Part shown: positions 33,519-41,425 of the stretch, piece after piece
Numbering within the stretch: the first letter of the stretch is position 1
Layout of the letters: every line of letters starts with the position of its first letter
Assembly: GCF_000174195.1 (NCBI RefSeq)
Contig: NZ_ACFY01000031.1
Coordinates: forward strand, 1 to 64,000
Direction: 5' to 3'
Source of the DNA: Roseburia inulinivorans DSM 16841
Lineage (GTDB): Bacteria > Bacillota > Clostridia > Lachnospirales > Lachnospiraceae
DNA: 64,000 nt
Program-made: the position numbers and the translations under genes
Notes under the pieces: model-generated
The model's input: only the letters and a program-made list of their open reading frames with translations
Told to the model about the DNA's origin: nothing
Database searches by the model: none

Positions 33519-35699
33519 TCAAAGCTCCTTTTCCGCGCTCTTTTTGGGCGCTGTTTTGTGTGGACGTTCTTGGGCCGGTTGGCTTTTGAGCTGCTCCAGC
33601 ACAGATTTCTTCTTTTCCCGGTGTGCCGCCTCTGCCAAATCCATCAAGGAGATGGACATACCGGCCTTGACCTGTGCTTCAAGGTCGGCGACGGTGGGCT
33701 GTTTGGGGCCGTTGTTGATAATGCCGTCGATCATGCCGTAATCATCTTCCATCGACATCTCGGCGGCTTTCAGATAATTCTCCGGTTTCTGAAAGGCGGG
33801 CAACTCCTGAAATCCCATGCTGTCACAGTAGTGATAGGATACCTTGCCGTCCTGTTTCAGCGCAACGATGTCGCTGACGGAGAGGCTGTGTCCCACAAAA
33901 TCGCCGGGGCGCTCATCGTTGAAAATGTAGTAGAAGTTTTCAAGGATTCTGCCGGTATCATCGTCCGGGTACACCTCACGGGTATAGACAGCTTCATAGT
34001 TGGCAGGGTCAGGCGGCGCGGCCAGACTGCCGAGATTGGCAAAACGCAGCTCGACCGGCGCATCCCGGCGCAGTTGGTAGATCGCCATAGCATCGGTGGG
34101 ACTGTTCAAAAAGCGCTGCTCCACATCGCGGGGCGGGATATGGCCTTTGACCGCATCCCAATCCGGTCTTGTGATCCCGAACATTCCGTCGTGCTTGATG
34201 ATGTCCTCGGCCTCAAAGACCATTTCCTCGGTGTTGCCGGGATGGAGCATATAAACCGTGATGTCATGTTCCAGCAGTTCCACCGCCCGATCCTTGGAAA
34301 GCGGGAGCATATCGCTATCCAGATACCCATAGCTGCGCATATCATCCACCGTCAGCGTGGGGTCAGGCATCGGGACGGCCTGTTCCAGCTCCGGGAGCAT
34401 ATTATCTGCCGCATCGGTGGGAACAGCGACTGCGCCGGTGATCTGTTCGCTGTCCAAGGGCGGCGTAATCTGCGCCTCCTGTAAATCCTCCAGAATTTTC
34501 ATATCTGCAAATGTCACCTTGGTTGGTGTCATGCCCTGAATGGCAAATACCTCCGTTCGGACAGCCCCGGCAACAGATGCAACCGGCGAATCTTCAATGG
34601 CGCTGCTGTCAATAACACCGCCATCCAGCAGCTTTTTGCTTTCCTTGTCGTAGAGCGAATAGTCCCAACCGCCGTCTGTATGCTGCACATGGAGATATAC
34701 CGAGCCATCCACAAGATAAAGCGCTTCGTCTGTTTGTGTGGCGCTCACTTCTTCACGATTGATGCCGCGCTCCTTGCAAATCTCCGCAAAGTGCCGGTCA
34801 ATGTCCGTAATCAGCTCGGAGGCAGTCTTGTTGATGGTTTCCAGACTGGCGCGAAGCTCTTTCAACTCCTTGCCCTTTGACCATGTGGCGATATAGCCGA
34901 AGCTGTTTTCTCCCGTTTCAATACCGTAATACTGGCAGACCGCATAGGAGATGCTTTCGGCCTCGACCTCCTCGGTGTTGCGGCTCTTTTCGCCGGGGAC
35001 AAGGATCGTCTCACCATCGTCCGCAAGCTCCGTCATGTGTTCGTAGTCGTGGAGCTTGGCGTGGGCAATCTCATGGACGGCGGCGCATACCGTCTGCACC
35101 TCACTCATACCGGCGCGGATGGTGATGCTCTGCGCCTTAATGCTGAAAAAGCCGTCCGTATCCCGCGCAACGGGCTTTATCTCCATCGGAACGGGAGAAG
35201 CACGGCGCAGCGCCTCCATGAAAACCTCATACTGCTGCACAGTGCCGCTCAGATCGGAGGCAAGCTGGGGCAAGGGCTTTCCCGCAGTCTGTGACACATC
35301 AAAGACGGACACCACCTTGAACATAGGGATACGGATTTCCTTTTCCTCAATGATGGCCTTGCCGTCCGCATCCAGCACCGGCGCATTGGTTTCGGGGTCG
35401 GTCTTGATTTCCTCGACCTTTTTCTTATAGGGAGTAGGGGCGATGATGCGGATACCTTTTTCGCCTTTCAGGACGTTCCTGCCGAACTGATCGCGCCACT
35501 TGTTGAAGCCCGCCACATGGGTGGCGTCGGGGCGCTGCATATAGATGAGCATGGTATTATTGACCGAGTAGCGGTGAAAGCGGCTCATGGTGGAGAGATA
35601 CTGCTGGTACTTATCGCTCTCGAACAGCTCCTTGATGCCATTTTCGATGCTGTCAACGATCTCCCGCATCCGGTCTTTGCTGGTTTGTTTTTCAGCCAT
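33519..35699 (-). CDS. ArdC-type protein with zinc metallopeptidase motif and YodL/DUF4316 tail
   Basis: 726 residues. The N-terminal ssDNA-binding ArdC-like domain (about 1-160: MSRFHRYSVNNTMLIYMQRP, VLKGEKGIRIIAP) is followed by a zincin domain with HEIAHAKLH (about residue 213) and a distal Glu in EEVEAESISYAVCQYYGI. The second half contains YodL-like segments (LPLSKDRAVELLEHDITVYML) and a DUF4316-like end with KKKSVLEQLKSQ. ArdC proteins protect incoming DNA from restriction during conjugation, which fits this ICE. AAAGGAGATCATC precedes ATG 35699, with an attenuator-like hairpin directly before it. Confidence 0.85.
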   Translation of the reverse strand: MAEKQTSKDRMREIVDSIENGIKELFESDKYQQYLSTMSRFHRYSVNNTMLIYMQRPDATHVAGFNKWRDQFGRNVLKGEKGIRIIAPTPYKKKVEEIKTDPETNAPVLDADGKAIIEEKEIRIPMFKVVSVFDVSQTAGKPLPQLASDLSGTVQQYEVFMEALRRASPVPMEIKPVARDTDGFFSIKAQSITIRAGMSEVQTVCAAVHEIAHAKLHDYEHMTELADDGETILVPGEKSRNTEEVEAESISYAVCQYYGIETGENSFGYIATWSKGKELKELRASLETINKTASELITDIDRHFAEICKERGINREEVSATQTDEALYLVDGSVYLHVQHTDGGWDYSLYDKESKKLLDGGVIDSSAIEDSPVASVAGAVRTEVFAIQGMTPTKVTFADMKILEDLQEAQITPPLDSEQITGAVAVPTDAADNMLPELEQAVPMPDPTLTVDDMRSYGYLDSDMLPLSKDRAVELLEHDITVYMLHPGNTEEMVFEAEDIIKHDGMFGITRPDWDAVKGHIPPRDVEQRFLNSPTDAMAIYQLRRDAPVELRFANLGSLAAPPDPANYEAVYTREVYPDDDTGRILENFYYIFNDERPGDFVGHSLSVSDIVALKQDGKVSYHYCDSMGFQELPAFQKPENYLKAAEMSMEDDYGMIDGIINNGPKQPTVADLEAQVKAGMSISLMDLAEAAHREKKKSVLEQLKSQPAQERPHKTAPKKSAEKEL

Positions 35700-35724
35700 G
35701 ATGATCTCCTTTCAGAAAAAATAG

Positions 35725-35763
35725 CGCCCCTGCGCAGAAGAAAACACATCCTGCACAGGGGCG
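35725..35763 (-). terminator. Intrinsic terminator-like hairpin before the ArdC-type gene
   Basis: CGCCCCTG (35725-35732) pairs with CAGGGGCG (35756-35763). On the minus strand the stem is followed by CTATTTTTTC and, within ten bases, by the AAAGGAG of the ArdC-type gene. The remaining bases 35764-35866 hold no gene. Confidence 0.65.
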
Positions 35764-35866
35764 ATTCTCCGCAGATAGACGTTGTTTTTGAGCTTGCGGA
35801 TAGAATGACGCAGCCCCTTGTGATTCCGCATGGAAAAAGCCTTGCGGCACGGGGCTTTTACGCCCT

Positions 35867-36232
35867 CTATTTGCGGAGGTTCCAGTATTGTTCACGCTTT
35901 CGTTTGGCGTCCTGCTTTCGGCGTTCCTGCTTTGCGCAGGCGGGGCAATATTTGGCACGATTGGAGGAAGAATAGACCGGCTTACCGCAGACGGCGCAGC
36001 GCTTTCCCGGCCTTTCCCGCATCACGTCGGCCAGCAGCTCATGGTCGGCGGGAAGTACCGCGTTTCGGAACCAGTTGCACAGCAGCGAGTAGGAAATATC
36101 CTGTACGCAGACGCAAGGCTCTCCATCATCCAGCGCGAGGCAGTTGCCGTGATCGTAATTACAGCAGAGCTTCCGAATGAGTTTTTTGGAGCGGCGGAGC
36201 TGCTTGTGATCCATACGCGGCGCATCAGCCAT
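35867..36232 (-). CDS. Cysteine-rich VLP-type protein
   Basis: 121 residues from ATG 36232, overlapping the end of topB. It has an N-terminal basic region (DHKQLRRSKKLIRKLCCNYDHGNC), a central Cys cluster (CVCVQDISYSLLCNWFR) and a C-terminal zinc-ribbon-like part with CAVCGKPVYSSSNRAKYCPAC, ending in a basic helix. This is the pattern of the cysteine-rich VLP family found after topB in Tn1549-like elements. Probable nucleic-acid or zinc-binding protein; function unknown. Confidence 0.78.
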   Translation of the reverse strand: MADAPRMDHKQLRRSKKLIRKLCCNYDHGNCLALDDGEPCVCVQDISYSLLCNWFRNAVLPADHELLADVMRERPGKRCAVCGKPVYSSSNRAKYCPACAKQERRKQDAKRKREQYWNLRK

Positions 36233-38267
36233 TGTCGAACACCATCTTATAGCCCGTGCGTTGCCCATCGTCCTCCAAAAGAACGACGGCATCGTAGGTT
36301 TTTCCGGTCTTTTCCGAGTAGCAGCCTTTCAGCGGGGCGCGGCCATTTTTCAAAAGCGCAGCGGCAAGAGATTTCGTCAGCGCCTTTTTCTTTGCGGCGA
36401 AGAATCGGCTGTTTTTCCAGAGGACAAATGCGCAAGAACGATTCTCACAGAAAAAGCCCTTCTGCGATTCCGTTACCTCGGCCCCGCAGCGGGGACACTT
36501 GCCGACCACCTCGCGCCCGGAGGGGAACAGGACTTCCGCACCGGGGATGGGCTTGTAGGTCTGCACCAGCTCATTCAGCATGGCGGCGATCCCATCCATG
36601 AAGCTGTCCGGGGCGATTTCGCCGCGCTCGATCTCTTTCAGGCGGTGCTCCCATTCGGCGGTGAGCTGCGGCGACTGGAGCTGTTCAGGCAGAACGGTGA
36701 TAAGCGCCGTGCCGGTGGAGGTGGGTAGCAGATTTGTGATCTTCTTGGACTTCCTGCGCTCCACAAAACCGGAGGACACCAGCTTTTCAATGATACCGGA
36801 ACGGGTCGCCGGGGTTCCAATGCCCTTGCGCTCGGCATCATCTGGCATATCCTCCTTGCCCGCGTTCTCCATCGCAGCCAGCAGCGTATCCTCGGTGAAA
36901 TGCTTGGGCGGCGTGGTTTTTCCGGTCTTGACCGATGCGGCAGATACGGAAAGCGTCTGATTCTCCGTTGCCACCGGCAGCGCGGGCACTGCCTCCGTCT
37001 GCTCCTGCTCATAGCGCTTCCAGCCGGGAGCAAGGACGGTTTTGCCCTTGGCGGTGAAGCTCTGACCGGCACAGTCCACCGTAATGACCGTTTCTGCATA
37101 GCGGTGGGGTTCATCCACCGCACGAAGCAAGCCTTTCGCCGCCAGCTTCAGCACCTCGCGTTCGCCCAGCGGCAGAGAGGCCATATCTACCTTTTCCGCG
37201 CTGATGGTGGGGACGATAGCGTGGTGATCGGTGACTTTTTTGCTGCTGCACACCTGCTTGGCGCAGATGGTCGGCGGCTTCTCCACGCCGCAGGCAGCGG
37301 CAGCGGCGGCGACAAGGCCGGGGACGCTGCCCTCCATATCGTCGGTCAGATAGTGGCTGTCGGTGCGCGGGTAGGTACAGAGCTTCTTTTCATAGAGGGC
37401 TTGGAGATAGTCGAGGGTCTGCTGAGAGGTGTAGCCGAGAACGCGGTTGGCGTCGCGCTGGAGGGAGGTCAAATCGTAGAGCGCGGGCGCTTTCTCAGAC
37501 TTTTCCTTGCGCTCCACACTTTTGACGGTTACTGTCTTGCCCTTGCAGGCGTTGGCGATGGCATCGGCATCCTTTCTGTCCTTCATTCGGTCTGTCGTGG
37601 CGGGAAAGCCGCAATCGAGCTGGACGGTGTAGAACGGTTCTGCCACAAATGCGGAGATCTCCGCCTCGCGCTGTACCAGCAACGCCAGCGTGGGCGACAT
37701 GACGCGCCCAATGTTCAATGTGCGGCCATACATCAGGGAGAAATACCGCGTGGCGTTGATACCAACCAGCCAATCAGCCTTGGCGCGGCACAGGGCAGAT
37801 TGATGCAGGCCGTCATAGTCGCGCCCAGACCTAAGCTGCTGGAAGCCGCTGCGGATGGCATCATCCTCCATTGAAGAAATCCAAAGCCGCAGAATCGGCT
37901 TGGAGCATCCCGCAAGGCAGTAAACCGTGCGGAAGATCAGCTCACCCTCGCGCCCAGCGTCGCAGGCGTTGACCACCTCTGCCACATCCTCCCGGCGCAC
38001 CAGCTCCCGCAGAATGTCAAACTGCTTCTGCTTTTCAGAGCGGACGATGAAGCGGAACGAGGTAGGAATGATGGGCAGCGCCGCCAGCGTCCATTTGGCA
38101 TCAACGGCATTGTAAACGGCGGCGTCGGCCAGCTCTGCCAGATGCCCGAAACACCACGACACGATGTACCCGCCGCCCTCCAGATACCCGTCATGCCGTG
38201 ATTTAGCACCCAGCACGGCGGCGATGCTCTGCGCCACGGAAGGTTTTTCGGCGATCACAAGGCGCAT
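36225..38267 (-). CDS. topB: DNA topoisomerase III (TopB type)
   Basis: 680-residue type IA topoisomerase. Toprim domain with IAEKPSVAQSIAAVLGA at the N-terminus and NACDAGREGELIFR (acidic DxD-like triad) near residue 100; SALCRAKADWLVGINATR; catalytic tyrosine in CTYPRTDSHYL at about residue 298; a C-terminal zinc ribbon (CPRCGAEVTES, FFCENRSCAFVLWKN). It can resolve single-strand entanglements of the transferred DNA. The upstream small gene overlaps its start by 13 bases and the VLP gene its end, so it belongs to the transfer operon. Length and motifs are normal. Confidence 0.95.
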   Translation of the reverse strand: MRLVIAEKPSVAQSIAAVLGAKSRHDGYLEGGGYIVSWCFGHLAELADAAVYNAVDAKWTLAALPIIPTSFRFIVRSEKQKQFDILRELVRREDVAEVVNACDAGREGELIFRTVYCLAGCSKPILRLWISSMEDDAIRSGFQQLRSGRDYDGLHQSALCRAKADWLVGINATRYFSLMYGRTLNIGRVMSPTLALLVQREAEISAFVAEPFYTVQLDCGFPATTDRMKDRKDADAIANACKGKTVTVKSVERKEKSEKAPALYDLTSLQRDANRVLGYTSQQTLDYLQALYEKKLCTYPRTDSHYLTDDMEGSVPGLVAAAAAACGVEKPPTICAKQVCSSKKVTDHHAIVPTISAEKVDMASLPLGEREVLKLAAKGLLRAVDEPHRYAETVITVDCAGQSFTAKGKTVLAPGWKRYEQEQTEAVPALPVATENQTLSVSAASVKTGKTTPPKHFTEDTLLAAMENAGKEDMPDDAERKGIGTPATRSGIIEKLVSSGFVERRKSKKITNLLPTSTGTALITVLPEQLQSPQLTAEWEHRLKEIERGEIAPDSFMDGIAAMLNELVQTYKPIPGAEVLFPSGREVVGKCPRCGAEVTESQKGFFCENRSCAFVLWKNSRFFAAKKKALTKSLAAALLKNGRAPLKGCYSEKTGKTYDAVVLLEDDGQRTGYKMVFDNG

Positions 38268-38443
38268 GGTGCAGCCTCCATTCTCTTTACGTCACGGTAG
38301 CAGGGGCGAACGCAGCTCTGTCCGAAGCGCTTGCAGCCGTAGCAGAAGTGTTCCTTGGCAGCGTCGGGAGGGCTGTCCTCCCGCGCTGCTTTCGGCTTCT
38401 GCATCATCAGTCGTTCCAGCGGATTATTGGTGAAATATCTCAT
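38255..38443 (-). CDS. Small Cys-containing ICE protein upstream of topB
   Basis: 62 residues with a Cys motif HFCYGCKRFGQSCVRPCY that could bind a zinc ion. It overlaps both neighbours (four bases with the DUF4366-type gene, 13 with topB), which argues for a real, coupled gene rather than chance. The name and function are unknown. Confidence 0.65.
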   Translation of the reverse strand: MRYFTNNPLERLMMQKPKAAREDSPPDAAKEHFCYGCKRFGQSCVRPCYRDVKRMEAAPCAL

Positions 38444-39468
38444 GCGTTCGTATCCTCCGTAGTATCCTGTTCCGGTTCGTCCTCATACGGCTCAAACTCG
38501 TATTCGTCCTCGCCGTAGTCATAATCGTCCAGATCGGCGCTGCCCTTGGTCTGCGGCTTGGCCTTTTTCTGCTTGAAAATGTAGAACGCGGCACCGCCGC
38601 CCAGCGCGACGATCAGCAGGACGACGAGGATGCCGCCCACGCCGCTCTTTTTCTCCGGTTCCTCGGCGGCGGGTTCTGTCGGCTCAGCGGGGACTTCGGG
38701 CTTTGCCTCCTTGCCCACGCACTCGGTCATGTTGACCGCGCAGACGGGGCAGGATGTATTGACCGCACCGGCCACGCATTTGGTGGTGCAGGAGCAGACG
38801 GCGGGCGTTTCTTCCTCGCCGGTCAGCGCCATCAGGTCGGCCTCATCTACCTGATTCAAGAAGTGGACGGTTTCTTCGCCCTCATCGTCACGGTCAATAA
38901 TCAGGTAAAATGTATTGCCGTTCTTGCTTTCCAGCGTAATGAACTGTTTTCCTGCCTTGGTGCTGGTGCCAATATCGTCGATCAGCGTCAGATTGCCGTC
39001 CGGTGTCAGCGCATCGCTGCCGCCCGTCATGCTGCCGACAAGGAACTGCCAGAGGTCGGTCAGCTCTTTTTCATCAAACGGAAGCGTAATGCCGCCGATG
39101 CTCACGGTGCTGTCGGCGGCGTCGGTGACGGTCAGATAGCTGCCGTACACATAGCCCACACGGGCGGGCAGCAGGATTTTTACCCAATCGCCGTCCCTGC
39201 CAATCACATCGACCACCGTGCCGTTGGGGAGCTGCGTAAACGCGGTGTTGTCCAGCCCCGCGCCGGTGCGGACATTCAGGCTGCCGCCGTTGGTCGTGAC
39301 CGTGCCGATCTGTTTTGTTTCCTGCGTGTCTGCGGCGCTGCTTTCGGCGGCAGGCAGCGTATCATCGGGATAGTCGCCGCCGCTGGCAAAAGCGGAAATG
39401 GGGAAAATCCCGATGCACAGGAGCATCAGCAGCAGGCTGATAAAAATGCGCGGTGTGTTTTTAGTCAT
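38440..39468 (-). CDS. SH3b / DUF4366 membrane-anchored protein
   Basis: 342 residues: signal peptide (IFISLLLMLLCIGIFPISAFA), bacterial SH3 domain (about 50-110, GGSLNVRTGAGLDNTAF and VGYVYGSYLTV), a DUF4366-type extracellular region with CSCTTKC and CPVC cysteines, a C-terminal membrane helix (GGILVVLLIVALGGGAAFYI) and an acidic cytoplasmic tail (DLDDYDYGEDEYEFEPYEDE). It likely sits at the cell surface with the peptidoglycan hydrolase and secretion channel. The gene overlaps the DUF4315 gene by eight bases. The SH3b domain suggests wall binding. Confidence 0.82.
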   Translation of the reverse strand: MTKNTPRIFISLLLMLLCIGIFPISAFASGGDYPDDTLPAAESSAADTQETKQIGTVTTNGGSLNVRTGAGLDNTAFTQLPNGTVVDVIGRDGDWVKILLPARVGYVYGSYLTVTDAADSTVSIGGITLPFDEKELTDLWQFLVGSMTGGSDALTPDGNLTLIDDIGTSTKAGKQFITLESKNGNTFYLIIDRDDEGEETVHFLNQVDEADLMALTGEEETPAVCSCTTKCVAGAVNTSCPVCAVNMTECVGKEAKPEVPAEPTEPAAEEPEKKSGVGGILVVLLIVALGGGAAFYIFKQKKAKPQTKGSADLDDYDYGEDEYEFEPYEDEPEQDTTEDTNA

Positions 39469-39700
39469 GGTTCAACGCCTCCTTTTCCGAAGTGGCCGGT
39501 GCAGGCGCGGCCTGCATACGGCGGAACAACTCGGCAAACTGCTCCATCGTCATGCCGTTCTCACGCACCATGCCGATGATATCGGTGTCCTCCAGCTCAC
39601 GAATCTGCTTTTCCAGCTCGCGGTTGCGGCCTTGCAGATCAGAGATTTTGCCTTTGTTCTTCTCCAGCTCTCCACGGAGCTTCATAATTTTCGGGTTCAT
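39461..39700 (-). CDS. DUF4315 coiled-coil protein
   Basis: 79 residues: KIMKLRGELEKNKGKISDLQ and RELEKQIRELEDTDIIGMV form a coiled coil, followed by MTMEQFAELFRRMQ, the DUF4315 pattern. ATG 39700 is preferred over GTG 39709 because AAAGGAG lies ten bases before the ATG but almost touches the GTG. Small conserved component between the NlpC/P60 and DUF4366 genes in these elements; function unknown. Confidence 0.8.
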   Translation of the reverse strand: MNPKIMKLRGELEKNKGKISDLQGRNRELEKQIRELEDTDIIGMVRENGMTMEQFAELFRRMQAAPAPATSEKEALNHD

Positions 39701-39715
39701 ATCGTTCACTCTCCT

Positions 39716-41425
39716 TTACGGCAAGCGCCCATAACGGTAGAAATGGGACTGCCAATAGCTTGAATTTAAGTTTGCATAAGAGATCGGATCTCCGCAGTGG
39801 ATCATCATATTGTTGCCAACATAGATACCCACATGGCTGACACCGGGGGTATCATACGTTCCGGTGAAAAACACCAGATCGCCCGGCTTGACGTTAGCAG
39901 AGGATACAGGCGTACAGATATTGCAAAGTCCCTGCGCGCCCAGTCTGCCCACATCCCAACCGGAATGATTGATGACCCAACTGACGAAGCCCGAACAGTC
40001 AAACGAGGTGGAGGGACTGCTGCCGCCCCAAACGTAGGGGTAGCCGAGATACTTTTCCGCTTCCTTGATGATGGCGGCAAATACCTCATCGTCCAGCGCC
40101 TCCGGGGGAATGTCGTAGTCGGTATAGCTGCCCTCCACATACTTGCCGATGTAGCCTGAACCGGGGAACAGGTCGGGACGGTTGCCGAGGGTGGCCATAT
40201 AGGTGGCGTACATTCCGAGCTGTTCTTCGCTCATAATGTAAACGGGAACATGGGAGAGATTGAAGTTTTCCAGCGTGACCGTGCAGATGTAGTAGTCATA
40301 CGGCACCTGATAGGTGTCCGTGTGGGTGTTGCCGTCCGCGTCCGTCCATGTGTCGGTTTCCGTGCGGTAGCGGGTTTCCGCCACCACATCCTCGGTCAAG
40401 ATGTACTGGCGGTCAAAGAGCATTTGAAGCGTACCCTGCACCTCATCCAGCGTCCATTCCCCTTGATGCAGCGCCGTAATCATGGAAATGAGTACATAGG
40501 GGTCATGCTCGATGGTGTCCAGATCAAAGTGGTACTCATCGTAGTCATGGGTGCTTTCGTAGGTGTCGAGGTAGCGCTGAAGCTCTGCTTCCATTTCGCA
40601 ATACTGCGCCTCCGCACCCAGCATATCGGCGTCCTGCGACGGATAGGTACTGGCCGCGATCCCGGAGCCGACGCCATCCATTATCACCGAGCAGGAGGAC
40701 AGGCCGTTGAGCAGAAATGCCAGCATCAGCAGAATCGCGGCGGCAATGGCAAAGCCGCGCCGGTGTTCCCACACATATTTGCCCGCTTTCTCAGCCTTTT
40801 CAGCGGCTTTTTTCGCGGCCTTGGCGGTATTCTCTGCCGACTTTGCCGTAGTCTGCGCCGCCTGATTGTGCTTGGCAGCGGCATACTGCTTCTTAATTGC
40901 CTGCTTCTGCTGCCATTTGGAAACGGGATTGCTGGTGGGGTTGTCGATCTCCGCTTTCTTCTGGAGCGCGTCAAGATTGGCTCGTTCCAGCTTTTTCTCT
41001 GCACGGATGGCAGCACGATAAGGCTTGAGCTGATGGGCGCGGTGGGCAGACTGCACCAGCCGCCCGCCGCTCTCCACGGCTTGCTCTGCCTTGTGCGCGG
41101 CCTCTACGCCTACATTGTCATCCTCGCTCTGCCGCACCTCCCGGTGAACCTGAGAGAGAATGAGGTTGGCGGGGGCATCCCGCACGGCATGGGTCAGCTT
41201 TGAGGGCGGCTTTTTCTTATCCACTTCCTCAAACCGGAGCTGCGTTTTGACCTTGCCGGTGGCAGGATCAAAGCCGCGTTCCTTTTTGACCACGGTTTTC
41301 TTGGGGATTTTCGCCTGCGCCTTATCCGCCTTGGCCTCCGCTTTTTTCACCCGTTTGATGGGCTTTTCCAGCTTCGGCTCGGCAAGATCGGCGTCGGAAA
41401 ACTGCAAACGCGGTTCTCTTTTCAT
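39716..41425 (-). CDS. NlpC/P60 peptidoglycan hydrolase of the transfer system (VirB1-like)
   Basis: 569 residues. A basic, low-complexity cytoplasmic N-terminus (about 1-225) is followed by one membrane helix (GFAIAAAILLMLAFLLNGLS), an extracellular region (about 250-440, with TYRTETDTWTDADGNTHTDT), and a C-terminal NlpC/P60 domain with catalytic Cys in STSFDCSGFVSWV (about 480) and His in VSHVGIYVG (about 532). It should open the cell wall for the conjugation channel. It overlaps the virB4 stop by four bases. Topology is a prediction. Confidence 0.9.
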   Translation of the reverse strand: MKREPRLQFSDADLAEPKLEKPIKRVKKAEAKADKAQAKIPKKTVVKKERGFDPATGKVKTQLRFEEVDKKKPPSKLTHAVRDAPANLILSQVHREVRQSEDDNVGVEAAHKAEQAVESGGRLVQSAHRAHQLKPYRAAIRAEKKLERANLDALQKKAEIDNPTSNPVSKWQQKQAIKKQYAAAKHNQAAQTTAKSAENTAKAAKKAAEKAEKAGKYVWEHRRGFAIAAAILLMLAFLLNGLSSCSVIMDGVGSGIAASTYPSQDADMLGAEAQYCEMEAELQRYLDTYESTHDYDEYHFDLDTIEHDPYVLISMITALHQGEWTLDEVQGTLQMLFDRQYILTEDVVAETRYRTETDTWTDADGNTHTDTYQVPYDYYICTVTLENFNLSHVPVYIMSEEQLGMYATYMATLGNRPDLFPGSGYIGKYVEGSYTDYDIPPEALDDEVFAAIIKEAEKYLGYPYVWGGSSPSTSFDCSGFVSWVINHSGWDVGRLGAQGLCNICTPVSSANVKPGDLVFFTGTYDTPGVSHVGIYVGNNMMIHCGDPISYANLNSSYWQSHFYRYGRLP